A stretch of 44,528 bases of DNA from Clostridiales bacterium (GTDB lineage Bacteria > Bacillota > Clostridia > Saccharofermentanales > Saccharofermentanaceae), in the NCBI GenBank assembly GCA_017617995.1, contig JAFZVE010000015.1:1-44528 (forward strand), written 5' to 3'. Both the position numbers and the translations under genes were made by a program. Below, piece after piece: positions 24,240 to 32,685 of this stretch (position 1 is its first letter; each line of letters opens with the position of its first letter). The notes under the pieces were generated by a model, which saw only the letters and a list, made by a program, of their open reading frames with translations, had not been told where the DNA came from and made no database searches.

Positions 24240-25265
24240 TCAGTTGTTCCCCATATCATCGAGGTCCTCGAACGATTCCGGAAGATCACCGGAAGGCTGC
24301 GCCCAGAGCGGTGTAGCCGGAGCATCCTGTGCCGGCTCGACCGGAGCGTCCTGCGCTTCAGATTCGGATGACGCCGTATCCTGAGATTGGCCAAAACCCG
24401 GAAGACCGTCCGTCTGCGATGTGGTAAAGGAAGTCTGCGCAAGTTTCTCTGCAGGAGACGGATCCTTCGCAACGACCGGGACCTCAAGCGGCTTTTCAGC
24501 GTCGATCTTCTTTTTCTTGTTCATCAGAACGATAGCTACGATCACACCTGCCACGATGATGACACCGCCGGCGATGACACCGATGATCCACATCGGGAAT
24601 CCATCGCCCTTAAGATTAAACTTACAGTGGATCGGTTCCTTCATCTTCAGCATATCCCACTGATAGAGCTTGCCTTCCACGTTGGTCGCATTATTCTCTT
24701 TTGCCTTCCCGGGAAGCTCCATCTCGAAAAGCATATAACCGCCATAGCTCTTGACCATCGTGGACTCGACACCCTGCTCGGTAAGTTGTTCCGTATTACT
24801 GCTTACGTCCCAATCAAGAGTATACACGCCGTCTTTTTCCGAGAAAGAGAAATCATCACTGGAGATACCGAGCTTTTCGAATTCTGCCTGCAGATCGTCG
24901 AGCTTGATACCGTTCTTGGTCGCGGTGTAGCCGTAGTACTTCTTATCTTCTTTCTCTTCGTCTGCGTAGTCCTCGACCGTCCAGCCGGCTGCCTCAAACT
25001 TCGCTCTCAAATCATCGTCGTCCTCGTCGGCGTCCATTTCGTCGCCCCAGTTATCCTCATCCTCCGCGAATCCTTCGACTTCGTTACTGCTTTCCATCAT
25101 GTTCGAAGTATCGATCTGCGCATAAAGGAACGTGATGTCAGCAGTGCCGTCTTTATTGACCTTAGCCGACACCTTATAACGGATACAACCACTGAAGCAC
25201 AGGACGATCGCGACTACCATCATGAGCGCGAACATCTTCTTCATCTTTCTCATCATCTTCTCCAT
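24240..25265 (-). CDS. LppM-like lipoprotein with C-terminal membrane anchor
   Basis: A 341-residue lipoprotein. The signal peptide ends VLCFSGC (C27), followed by IRYKVSAKVNKDGTADITFLYA, the start of an LppM/DUF3153-type domain. An acidic insert at about 78-95 is rich in Asp and Glu. A membrane segment (about 224-246, WIIGVIAGGVIIVAGVIVAI) and a cytoplasmic Pro/Ser/Ala-rich tail follow. It would be held by both lipid and helix. The role is unknown. GGGAGG 7 bases before the ATG supports the start. Confidence 0.7.
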   Translation of the reverse strand: MEKMMRKMKKMFALMMVVAIVLCFSGCIRYKVSAKVNKDGTADITFLYAQIDTSNMMESSNEVEGFAEDEDNWGDEMDADEDDDDLRAKFEAAGWTVEDYADEEKEDKKYYGYTATKNGIKLDDLQAEFEKLGISSDDFSFSEKDGVYTLDWDVSSNTEQLTEQGVESTMVKSYGGYMLFEMELPGKAKENNATNVEGKLYQWDMLKMKEPIHCKFNLKGDGFPMWIIGVIAGGVIIVAGVIVAIVLMNKKKKIDAEKPLEVPVVAKDPSPAEKLAQTSFTTSQTDGLPGFGQSQDTASSESEAQDAPVEPAQDAPATPLWAQPSGDLPESFEDLDDMGNN

Positions 25266-25307
25266 AACTTGTCCTCCCTTGTCTTAGCAAAACAACAAGA
25301 TTTATTT

Positions 25308-25337
25308 ATATTACGATTGTATGCTAACCCCGTTCAA
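25308..25337 (-). promoter_or_regulatory. Promoter of the LppM-like gene
   Basis: On the minus strand TTGAAC (25337-25332), an 18-bp spacer and TAATAT (25313-25308). The -35 overlaps the end of the GH3 coding region. Confidence 0.55.
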
Positions 25338-27475
25338 AACGCAATGTTTATCGAGATCAGATCCTCTTCCTTGCTGCTTCCTCCGGCATAGAGGATGAAG
25401 TCACCCGGCTCGACGACTGTCTCACACTCGGCATTGACCAGTGCGAAGTCATCTTTCTTCAGCTGGATTTCGACCTCTTTTGCTTCTCCGGCGCCCAGTG
25501 TCACCTTCGTAAATGCGATGAGTCTTCGGACAGGTGTCAGTAGGCTCGAGACCACATCTCTCTGGTAGATCTGGACGGTTTCCGTTCCCTCTGTATCGCC
25601 CACATTTTTGACGGTTACACGCAGTTTCAGCTCCTCGTCGAGGGACAATCCTTCATAGGCAAAAGCACTGTAGCCCATGCCTTCGCCGAATGCGAATAGA
25701 GGTGTCTGCGGGATATCCCAATACTTCCCGCCGTGCCAGCCCGGGAGCTGGTTGTAGTAAACCGGAACCTGACCGGTCTTTCTCGGGAAGGAGATCGGGA
25801 GTTTGCCCTGCGGATTGAGCTTACCGAAGATCGCTTCGGCCAGAGCCTGACCGGCGAACATGCCGCCGTTAAATCCGGTTATCACGGCATCGGCCTTCTC
25901 TGCCGCATCGCCGAGACACAGGGGTTTTGAAGCGATAAAGACAGTACAGATCGGCTTGCCCGTAGCCTTCAGTCGATAGAACAGTTCACTCTGGCGGCCC
26001 GAGAGATCGAGGTCGGCACGGTCAGCAAATTCACCGAACTGCGGGATCACGTCACCGACTGCGTAGAGGATCACGTCGGCTTCGGAAGCGACGCGGACAG
26101 CCTCGTCGAGATCCGCACTCTCATCCACACCTTCGGCCGGTTTCACGGCACAGCCCTTGGCATATACGGCTTCGATGCCCTTCTCGTCACAGATCTCCTT
26201 CACGCCTTCCCAGAGCGTCACATACGGACGGAAGGCCGGGCGGCTGTTCGTCGGATCCGGCATCGGATGGGTAAAATATGTCCAGTCCCCGTACTGCGCA
26301 CGGACATTATCTGCGTTCTCACCGATCACGGCGATCTTCTTGAGTTCACCATCACCGAGCGGAAGCATTCCGTTATTTCTAAGGAGCGTGACACTCTTTC
26401 TCGCCGCATCTTTTGCCGCCTCGAGGTGCTCGGCTTTACCGAAGCATCCGGGCTCACCCTTCTTCTCCGGCTTCTCGAAGAGCTCCATCTCGTACTTGAT
26501 CGTCAGGATGTGAAGCACACACTCATCGACAACGGAGATGTCGACCTTGCCCTCACGAAGCGCCGTCAGCATGCCCTCGTAGAAGCCCTTCGTCGTCATG
26601 ATCATGTCGTTACCGGCAGAAGCGGCCTTGATCGAAGCATCGACGATGTCGGCAGAGACATGCTGCTGCGTCATCAGGCTCTGGGTATTGTCCCAGTCCG
26701 TGATCACGAAGCCGTCAAAGCCCATTTCATCTCTGAGAATGTCGTGGAGGATGCGGCGGTGTGCCGTAAGCGGCGTTCCGTCGATGCATCCGTATGCCGT
26801 CATGATGGTCGCACATCCGACATCGACCGCACGCTTAAACGGAGGCAGGAACACCTCGCGGATCTTTCGTTCGGTCACTTCCGTGTCGTATGCATCTCTG
26901 GCACCGGTCGCTTCGCCGTAGCCGAGATAGTGCTTCGCGCAGGCCAGGATATGCTCGTCATCCGAGAGGTCCTCGCCCTGATAGCCTTCGATAATGGCGG
27001 CGGAAAGTTCGCCCGCCAGATACGGGTCCTCGCCGAATGTTTCGTTCACGCGGCCCCAGCGTGGATCTCGTCCGAGACAGAGGACCGGAGAAAATGTCCA
27101 GTGAAGCCCGTCTGTTGCTACCTCTCTGGCTGTCACTTCACCCATGACCTTCGCAACCTCCGGATCCCAGCTGCATGCACATGCGAGCTGCGACGGGAAG
27201 ATCGTCGCTTTCGTATTGAGGCCATGACCATGGATCGCATCGATACCGAAGATCACCGGGATGCCGAGGCGTGTATTCATCGCTTCTCTCTGCAGTTCTC
27301 TGGCATCATCGCCGAGCACATGCAGGAAAGATCCGGCGCCCATCTTGGCCCATTTGAGTGCCTCCTCCCGCCCACCGTCCGTATAGGTGACCTGGATCAT
27401 CTGCGCCACTTTTTCTTCTGTCGTCATCTTGGAAAGGAGTTCTTGTGCCTTCTGTTTCGCCAAATCTCTCTTCAT
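25334..27475 (-). CDS. Glycoside hydrolase family 3 beta-glucosidase
   Basis: A 713-residue GH3 enzyme without a signal peptide, hence cytoplasmic. The N-terminal barrel has PVIFGIDAIHGHGLN, RDPRWGRVNETFGEDPYLAG, the KHY motif (K181-H182-Y183) and the nucleophile D260 in GFVITDWD. A second alpha/beta domain and a C-terminal fibronectin-III-like domain (about 610-713) follow. The layout is that of BglX-type beta-glucosidases, which cleave terminal beta-linked sugars from oligosaccharides. It lacks the KHFPGHG motif of NagZ-type hexosaminidases. GGAGGGCATCACC precedes the ATG. The serine-hydrolase gene upstream is separated by a structured hairpin and an independent promoter. Confidence 0.92.
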   Translation of the reverse strand: MKRDLAKQKAQELLSKMTTEEKVAQMIQVTYTDGGREEALKWAKMGAGSFLHVLGDDARELQREAMNTRLGIPVIFGIDAIHGHGLNTKATIFPSQLACACSWDPEVAKVMGEVTAREVATDGLHWTFSPVLCLGRDPRWGRVNETFGEDPYLAGELSAAIIEGYQGEDLSDDEHILACAKHYLGYGEATGARDAYDTEVTERKIREVFLPPFKRAVDVGCATIMTAYGCIDGTPLTAHRRILHDILRDEMGFDGFVITDWDNTQSLMTQQHVSADIVDASIKAASAGNDMIMTTKGFYEGMLTALREGKVDISVVDECVLHILTIKYEMELFEKPEKKGEPGCFGKAEHLEAAKDAARKSVTLLRNNGMLPLGDGELKKIAVIGENADNVRAQYGDWTYFTHPMPDPTNSRPAFRPYVTLWEGVKEICDEKGIEAVYAKGCAVKPAEGVDESADLDEAVRVASEADVILYAVGDVIPQFGEFADRADLDLSGRQSELFYRLKATGKPICTVFIASKPLCLGDAAEKADAVITGFNGGMFAGQALAEAIFGKLNPQGKLPISFPRKTGQVPVYYNQLPGWHGGKYWDIPQTPLFAFGEGMGYSAFAYEGLSLDEELKLRVTVKNVGDTEGTETVQIYQRDVVSSLLTPVRRLIAFTKVTLGAGEAKEVEIQLKKDDFALVNAECETVVEPGDFILYAGGSSKEEDLISINIAF

Positions 27476-27513
27476 GGTGATGCCCTCCTAATAGAGTTAG
27501 ATAAGATAGTTTC

Positions 27514-27522
27514 ATTATATCA
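27514..27522 (-). promoter_or_regulatory. Extended -10 promoter of the GH3 gene
   Basis: On the minus strand TGATATAAT is a perfect extended -10 (TGnTATAAT) 38 bases before the start codon. No good -35 is visible. Confidence 0.55.
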
Positions 27523-27560
27523 GACGAAGGGGCGTTCCCACATGGTGGAGTAATAGATCC

Positions 27561-27634
27561 GCTCCGGGAAAAATCTCAGGTGGCGAGTTTTGCGTAAGCA
27601 AACTGTCTGAGCCACAGGAGAATTTTCCCGGAGC
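27561..27634 (-). terminator. Copy B of the repeated structured terminator
   Basis: GCTCCGGGAAAA (27561-27572) pairs with TTTTCCCGGAGC (27623-27634), TCTC with GAGA, and GTGGC (27580-27584) with GCCAC (27611-27615). The core, read on the minus strand, begins TCAGACAGTTT and ends GCAAAACTC. It lies downstream of the serine-hydrolase gene. No strong U-tract follows, so pausing, 3'-end protection or another role is possible. Confidence 0.65.
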
Positions 27635-27706
27635 AGATTCATCTCACTTTCTTAATGTGGGAATGCCCTTTCTGTTTCGTGTTCAGATACTTCTTCGCTA
27701 AGTATA

Positions 27707-29722
27707 TTAAGATACCTTCCTCTGCGCTTCAAGGAGGGATTCGTAGGCTTTCCAGAGCGGATGCTCGTGATCCTTGATCTCCTTGTCGTCGATCGTTCGC
27801 TTGGCGACCGCGGCCATATCTCCGGCCATGCTTGCCCAGATGCCGGGATCAACTTCTTCACCCTGCAGTCCGATCTCGAGGATCTGCGGGACAAAGCCGA
27901 GCCAGGATGTCTGGAAGCTCTTACCGGCAAAATCTCCGTATTCGACCTTGGTATGCAGTTTATTTGTGAGGATCACCATGACCATGTTATTCTCCGGATC
28001 GATGACCACGAGCGTCCCGGTGAAGCCCTGGTGGCCGAAGGCTTTCGAGTCCATGACCGAACCGAAGTAGTAATCTCTCGTGTGGTCTCCTTCTCTCCAC
28101 CAGCCGAGTGCATAACCCGGGAAATCCTCGTTCTGGATCGCGGTAAACTCATCAATCACATTCTGCGAGAAGAACCGGTGATTACCGTATCCTCCGGTCA
28201 GCATCACAGAGCCGAGGATCGCGAGATCCGTCGCATTGGCGAACAGACCTGCGTGGCCGGAAACACCTGCCATGCTGTAGTAGGAATTCGGATCGTGCAC
28301 CTCGCCCTGGATCGTCGTCGTGCGCTGGCCCCAGTATTTCCGGTTGATATCCGTCTGTTCATGGAGAAGTTCCGTCGCGGCGCAGTCGTCTTTTGAGAAG
28401 CCGTTCTCGAGAGGCTTGTAAGTGATGTGCGTAAGGCCCAGTGGTTCCCAGAAGACCTCTTCGAGATACTGATCGAGACCCTTACCAGTGATCTTCTCGA
28501 CACAGAAGCAGAGGATCATGAAATCGAGATCACTGTAGAGCACTTTGCTTCGCGGCTCATAAAGAAGCGGCGTCTTAAAGATCATCTGCATCGTCTTCTC
28601 ACGGGCAGCCGCATCGGCATCGGTTCCGACATAGAAGCTGTTGCAGTCGTGGCTGCTGATGTCCTGGAGCGAATTGTTATAACGGTCGTCGTAATACAGA
28701 GGCCCTGCCGGGAAACCTCCCTGGTGACGGAGAAGATCCCGCACCGTGAGCTGGGCCTTCCACTCTTTGTTCTGACTGATCGGAATGTGGGTGAAGCCCT
28801 TGTACTCGATATCGACTGTATCCTCGGAGAACCCTGTTCCCAGGATATCGACGATCTTCGTGTCGAGATCGAGAAGGCCCTGTGTCACCAGATACTGCAC
28901 CGCGAAATTCACGCTGTATACTTTCGTTACCGATGCGATATCGTATAGCGTATCGGACGTGACCGGCGGTGCATCCACGGGTTCACCGTAATCATCGTAG
29001 GTGCGGACATTTCCCCACGAATTCTCGTATACCAGACGTCCGTCCTTAATGACTGCGACCTGCGCGCTCGGGAAACCGTACTCGATATCACTGCTGATGA
29101 TCGCATCGATCAGTTCGATGGCCCCTTCCTGAATGCCGACATCCGCGATCGTGCCATCGATCACGATCGGATACGGGATCTTTACCTGCACATTTCCTTC
29201 CGTAAGATCACTGAGCTGCAGCGAATTTCTTCCGTTTCTTGCGATGCCCGCGATATCCATGGTGTAGGTCTTTCCTGGAGTCATAGAGGATGTATCCATA
29301 CGCATGTCATTGATGTAAAGATTAAAGTCCCCGGCATCATCCGAAAGGGTGACATAGATCGTTCCCTGTCCGCTATATCCATAGAAACCCAGACGGTTGT
29401 TCGCGCCGTACATCGATCGGTCCTGCCATTCCGGGAAGGACAGATCGTACTGCCATTCGAGCGTCGGATCGGTCATCACGGGATCGGTCGCAGCCGTCTC
29501 TGTGATCACGACCTCTTTTTTCGTATTACCGGAAGGAATCGATATGACCGAACCCTTCGAGGTAGAAGTTGCATCGGTGCCGGTCTCGGAATTCATCACC
29601 GACCCTGCTGTCACGTCATCCGTTGCTCTATCCGAGCCTCTCTCCGCGCCCTTCGAACAGCCGGTAACAACAGCTGACAGTGCAATGATGATACTTAACG
29701 AAAACGCTGCTATTCTTTTCAT
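27707..29722 (-). CDS. Beta-lactamase-family serine hydrolase lipoprotein
   Basis: A 671-residue lipoprotein with the lipobox VVTGC (C22). A Ser/Thr-rich linker leads to a small beta-rich domain (about 85-190) that may bind carbohydrate; this is a guess from its pattern. The penicillin-binding/class C beta-lactamase fold follows, with S264-x-x-K267 (SVTK), a YSD triad in place of the usual YxN, and HQGFTG near the end. It would act outside the membrane as an esterase, D-amino-acid peptidase or amidase; the exact reaction is unknown. It is upstream of the GH3 gene on the same strand. Confidence 0.82.
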   Translation of the reverse strand: MKRIAAFSLSIIIALSAVVTGCSKGAERGSDRATDDVTAGSVMNSETGTDATSTSKGSVISIPSGNTKKEVVITETAATDPVMTDPTLEWQYDLSFPEWQDRSMYGANNRLGFYGYSGQGTIYVTLSDDAGDFNLYINDMRMDTSSMTPGKTYTMDIAGIARNGRNSLQLSDLTEGNVQVKIPYPIVIDGTIADVGIQEGAIELIDAIISSDIEYGFPSAQVAVIKDGRLVYENSWGNVRTYDDYGEPVDAPPVTSDTLYDIASVTKVYSVNFAVQYLVTQGLLDLDTKIVDILGTGFSEDTVDIEYKGFTHIPISQNKEWKAQLTVRDLLRHQGGFPAGPLYYDDRYNNSLQDISSHDCNSFYVGTDADAAAREKTMQMIFKTPLLYEPRSKVLYSDLDFMILCFCVEKITGKGLDQYLEEVFWEPLGLTHITYKPLENGFSKDDCAATELLHEQTDINRKYWGQRTTTIQGEVHDPNSYYSMAGVSGHAGLFANATDLAILGSVMLTGGYGNHRFFSQNVIDEFTAIQNEDFPGYALGWWREGDHTRDYYFGSVMDSKAFGHQGFTGTLVVIDPENNMVMVILTNKLHTKVEYGDFAGKSFQTSWLGFVPQILEIGLQGEEVDPGIWASMAGDMAAVAKRTIDDKEIKDHEHPLWKAYESLLEAQRKVS

Positions 29723-29835
29723 GTCCCTTACCTCGCCGATCCTGCGTAAAATCTAATCCCATTCTACCAAACAATCCCCGACAAGGAGAAAGAAATGAAA
29801 AGCCCCCCGCGACACGTACCTTCCTTGCGAAGGAA

Positions 29836-29973
29836 CTCTGAGCACAGTCAAGGAACAGAAAAGCCGGAACCGAGATCTTCTTGAGAGACGAGTTTTGCGT
29901 CAGCAAACTGTCTGAGTCTCAAGAGAACATCTCGGTTCCGGCGTATCTTATCTTGATTTGTTTGTGCTCAGAG
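29836..29973 (-). repeat. Nested inverted repeat enclosing terminator copy C
   Basis: CTCTGAGCACA (29836-29846) and TGTGCTCAGAG (29963-29973) are perfect 11-bp inverted arms. Allowing a 2-base mismatch they extend by CGAAGG/CCTTCG. The right arm lies in the last codons and stop of the ABC ATPase gene. Within the arms sits the 29863-29942 hairpin, so the whole 138-bp block could fold as one long stem in the transcript or as a cruciform. Confidence 0.6.
29863..29942 (-). terminator. Copy C of the repeated structured terminator
   Basis: GCCGGAACCGAGAT (29863-29876) pairs with ATCTCGGTTCCGGC (29929-29942), and GAGAC (29885-29889) with GTCTC (29916-29920). The minus-strand core begins TCAGACAGTTT and ends GCAAAACTC. 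A TTTTCTGTT tract follows on the minus strand, so it can terminate the amino acid ABC transporter operon. Confidence 0.75.
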
Positions 29974-30732
29974 AACCTTCGCCAAGAAGGACTGGAGCCT
30001 CTCATTTTTCGGATTATCGAAGATCTCGCTCGGAGTCCCCTCTTCGACGATCCTTCCTTCGTCCATGAAGATCACACGGGTTCCGACTTCCCTCGCGAAT
30101 CCCATCTCGTGGGTAACCACGGCCATGGTCATACCGGTCTTGGCCAGTGCCTTCATAACATCAAGAACTTCACCGACCATCTCCGGGTCGAGAGCGGATG
30201 TCGGCTCATCGAACAGGAGCACATCCGGAGACATGCAGAGTGCACGGACGATTGCGATACGCTGCTTCTGACCGCCGGAAAGCTGGCTCGGATAGGCATC
30301 TGCACGATCCTGAAGGCCGACTCTAGCGAGAAGCTCAAGGGCTTTGGCCTCGGCATCTTCACGGCTCATCTTCAGAAGTTTTCTCGGCGCCAGCGTCATG
30401 TTGTCGATGATCGTCAGGTGCGGGAAGAGATTAAAGTGCTGGAACACCATGCCCATCTTCTGACGGAGCTTATTAATGTCTGTCTCAGGCGCGGTAATGT
30501 CGACGCCTTCAAAAGTGATCGTACCTTCGGTCGGCCGCTCGAGGAGATTTAAGGAGCGGAGGAATGTGGACTTGCCGGAACCGGAAGGCCCGATGATAAC
30601 GAGGACTTCGCCTCTTTTAATATCCGTGGTGATCCCGTCGAGAGCATGGATCTCCGCCTTCTTGCTCTTATAATGCTTGGCAAGGTCTTTAACCGAGATG
30701 ATCACGTCGTTTTTTTCTAAATCAGCGCTCAC
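29968..30732 (-). CDS. glnQ: Polar amino acid ABC transporter ATP-binding protein
   Basis: A 254-residue ABC ATPase of the GlnQ/HisP type. It shows Walker [10 protein letters not shown] (48-56), a Q-loop, the signature LSGGQKQR, Walker [15 protein letters not shown] and the switch [11 protein letters not shown]. It energises uptake of a polar amino acid. The start is GTG, preceded by AAAGGAGG about 10 bases away. The gene overlaps the permease gene by 11 bases, so they are translationally coupled. The specificity (glutamine, glutamate, cystine or other) is not determined. Confidence 0.93.
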   Translation of the reverse strand: MSADLEKNDVIISVKDLAKHYKSKKAEIHALDGITTDIKRGEVLVIIGPSGSGKSTFLRSLNLLERPTEGTITFEGVDITAPETDINKLRQKMGMVFQHFNLFPHLTIIDNMTLAPRKLLKMSREDAEAKALELLARVGLQDRADAYPSQLSGGQKQRIAIVRALCMSPDVLLFDEPTSALDPEMVGEVLDVMKALAKTGMTMAVVTHEMGFAREVGTRVIFMDEGRIVEEGTPSEIFDNPKNERLQSFLAKVL

Positions 30733-31483
30733 TGTTTCTCAGCCTCCTTTCCATAACCGATACAAGTTTACTAAAGATGATAACAATAATCAGGTAGATG
30801 CCGGCTACTGCGAGGAGCGGCATGAAGGCGACAAATGTGCGGCTTCGGATCACGTCACCGCCACGTGTCAGGTCCACGATGCCGACATAACCGGAAACGG
30901 AGGTCTCCTTCACGAGCACGATAAACTCGTTTGCCAAAGCCGGAAGGACGTTTTTCAGAGCCTGCGGGATGATGATGTACCACATGGTCTGGATGTAGTT
31001 AAAACCGAGCGAACGGCCGGCTTCGAACTGACCGTTGTCGATGCTCATGATACCGGAACGGATGATCTCAGCGACATACGCGCCGGAGTTGATACCGAAG
31101 GCCAGTACCGCGACGAGCATGGTATTCGTCGAAGACTGGAAAATGACGTAGTAAGTGATCATGAGCTGAACGACGACCGGGGTGCCTCGGATAATCGTCA
31201 GGTAGAGCTTGACGATCGCATTCAGGATCTTCAGGATTGCTTTGCCGAGCCCCGGACGCATGTCATCGACGGTCTTATCGTGGGTACTTCGGATGATCGC
31301 TGCGACGACACCCAGTGCGATACCCAGAAGTACCGAAAAGAATGTGATCCGCAAGGTCATCCACAGACCTCTGACCAGATACATATATCGGTCGTCTGCT
31401 ATGAAATTAATGTAGAACTGGTCTTTCAGCTTGATAAGCCAGGGCGGAAGTGCCATGGCTGCTCTAAATGCCATCATTCCCAT
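30722..31483 (-). CDS. Polar amino acid ABC transporter permease
   Basis: A 253-residue membrane protein of the His/Glu/Gln/Arg permease family. It has about five membrane segments and the cytoplasmic EAA-type loop around [34 protein letters not shown], given here as a position-independent landmark. It forms the channel, probably as a homodimer, together with the neighbouring ATPase and binding protein. GAGGGGGACCATT precedes the ATG. A terminator-like hairpin separates it from the binding-protein gene upstream. Confidence 0.92.
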   Translation of the reverse strand: MGMMAFRAAMALPPWLIKLKDQFYINFIADDRYMYLVRGLWMTLRITFFSVLLGIALGVVAAIIRSTHDKTVDDMRPGLGKAILKILNAIVKLYLTIIRGTPVVVQLMITYYVIFQSSTNTMLVAVLAFGINSGAYVAEIIRSGIMSIDNGQFEAGRSLGFNYIQTMWYIIIPQALKNVLPALANEFIVLVKETSVSGYVGIVDLTRGGDVIRSRTFVAFMPLLAVAGIYLIIVIIFSKLVSVMERRLRNSER

Positions 31484-31565
31484 AATGGTCCCCCTCGTAC
31501 AGTGCTTTTCGAGATGTATGACTTCGTGAAGCCACTGCTATCACAGACTTCTATTTTAAAAGAAA

Positions 31566-31599
31566 CAAAGACGGAAATAAAGTCGTATTTCCGTCTTTG
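31566..31599 (-). terminator. Intra-operon terminator/attenuator after the binding-protein gene
   Basis: CAAAGACGGAAAT (31566-31578) and ATTTCCGTCTTTG (31587-31599) form a perfect 13-bp stem with an 8-nt loop, followed on the minus strand by TTTCTTTT. Its place between the binding-protein gene and the permease gene would give more binding protein than permease, a common arrangement in ABC importer operons. Confidence 0.85.
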
Positions 31600-31626
31600 C
31601 GTATGTTTTCGTTAAAAGCTGAACGA

Positions 31627-32397
31627 TCAGCCGTTGCTCGGGATGTACTTCTCGATGATAGCCGGAATCGTACCGTCATCTGTCAGTTCCTTCAGAGCCT
31701 TGTTGATCGCATCAAGAAGCTCGGTGTTGTTCTTGTTGATGCACATCGCATACTCTTCTTCAACATAAGCGGTCGGCAGGATCACGAGACCCTCGTTCGC
31801 AGCTACGAAAGACTTCGCCGGCTCGTTGTCGATAACGACTGCATCGACCTTACCTGTGGAAAGAGCCAGAACTGCGTCGTTACCCTTGGAGAAACGAACG
31901 ACACGATCTTCACCAACGTCACCGGTCATGTAAATGTCACCGGTTGTGCCCTGCTGTACACCTACCTTGTAGTCACCGGCCAGAAGAGCATCAACGTCTG
32001 TGATCTCGGAACCTTCCGGAACGATAACAGCCTGAATACCTGTCGCGTATGTGGAAGAGAAGTTAACAGCGAGCTTACGCTCATCTGTAACAGTCATACC
32101 GGCCATACCGATGTCGTACTTGTTGCCCTGTACACCCGCGATGATGGAGTCAAACTCTACATCCTGGATCTCGAGCTCGAGTCCGAGCTTCTTCGCAACA
32201 GCAGCAGCGATCTCAGCGTCGATACCGACGATCGTGTTGTTGTCGTAGTACTCATACGGCGGGAAATAAGCGTTTGTCGCCATGACGAGTTTGCCCTTCT
32301 GTACTGTCATGCCCTTCTTCGTTGCGCAGGAAGCGAGTGCACCCGCCATGGAAAGAACCAGAGCAGCAGAAAGAATTCTTGTAAAAATCTTCTTCAT
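31627..32397 (-). CDS. Polar amino acid ABC transporter substrate-binding lipoprotein
   Basis: A 256-residue lipoprotein of solute-binding family 3. The signal peptide ends GALASC, and the mature part opens with GKLVMATNAYFPPYEYYD, then VGIDAEIAAAVAKKLGLEL, a typical family start. Later motifs such as KYDIGMAGMTVTDERKLAVNFS and the hinge segment also fit. It captures an amino acid outside the membrane for the permease and GlnQ. The start is set by GAGGAGGGTAATT before ATG 32397. It is the first gene of the operon. Confidence 0.93.
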   Translation of the reverse strand: MKKIFTRILSAALVLSMAGALASCATKKGMTVQKGKLVMATNAYFPPYEYYDNNTIVGIDAEIAAAVAKKLGLELEIQDVEFDSIIAGVQGNKYDIGMAGMTVTDERKLAVNFSSTYATGIQAVIVPEGSEITDVDALLAGDYKVGVQQGTTGDIYMTGDVGEDRVVRFSKGNDAVLALSTGKVDAVVIDNEPAKSFVAANEGLVILPTAYVEEEYAMCINKNNTELLDAINKALKELTDDGTIPAIIEKYIPSNG

Positions 32398-32416
32398 AAT
32401 TACCCTCCTCATAAGT

Positions 32417-32457
32417 GGCAAGGACATGCAGCTTCCCCGAAGATGCACCAGCTTGCC
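32417..32457 (-). promoter_or_regulatory. Symmetrical hairpin in the 5' leader of the binding-protein gene
   Basis: GGCAAG (32417-32422) pairs with CTTGCC (32452-32457). Inside, TGCA-g-CTTC pairs with GAAG-a-TGCA around CCC. The stem ends about 6-10 bases before the ribosome-binding site. It could stabilise the message or bind a regulator; no known class is recognised. Confidence 0.45.
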
Positions 32458-32478
32458 GACCCATTTACTTACTCCTTA

Positions 32479-32507
32479 AGTATAAAGCCAAGTGCCTCTG
32501 CTGTCAT
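32479..32507 (-). promoter_or_regulatory. Promoter of the amino acid ABC transporter operon
   Basis: On the minus strand ATGACA (32507-32502), a 17-bp spacer and TATACT (32484-32479), giving a predicted start near 32472. Confidence 0.7.
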
Positions 32508-32530
32508 TTCAACAAGAATTCGAAAAAACC

Positions 32531-32683
32531 ACGGAAAAAGCACTGTCACTTGGGCATTTCAAACAAATGTAAAAGAAAAAGATCTTTCTCGTTCTGTCCT
32601 CGGACGTATGTCCTGCGGAGGAACTACGAAAGATTTTTTCTTTTCTCTTTGTCTCTGACTGCGGGTGAAAATGCTTTTTCCGT
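32531..32683 (-). terminator. Nested terminator after amrS
   Basis: An inner stem (32582-32634: ATCTTT/AAAGAT, TCCTC/GAGGA, GGAC/GTCC) is followed by T-rich tracts on both strands. A perfect 12-bp outer stem, ACGGAAAAAGCA (32531-32542) and TGCTTTTTCCGT (32672-32683), encloses it and is followed by TTTTTT on the minus strand. The AmmeMemoRadiSam unit would end here. The gene-free stretch 32398-32685 holds this element plus the promoter and leader of the binding-protein gene. Confidence 0.8.
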
Positions 32684-32685
32684 AG

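Noticed and set aside
26267..27553. A 428-codon open frame on the plus strand
   Set aside because: It is antisense to the GH3 gene, with no recognisable domains and biased toward Arg and His as expected for a shadow frame.
25334..29722. GH3 plus beta-lactamase-like gene as a NagZ/amidase peptidoglycan-recycling pair
   Set aside because: The GH3 protein lacks the KHFPGHG and catalytic His-loop features of NagZ, has the longer beta-glucosidase layout with a fibronectin-III-like domain, and has its own promoter.
32252..32464. Upstream open frame overlapping the binding-protein gene, with an AAGGAG before its ATG
   Set aside because: The AAGGAG overlaps the -10 element of the predicted promoter and would not be in the transcript. 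The encoded 70 residues are out of frame with the real gene and have no family features.
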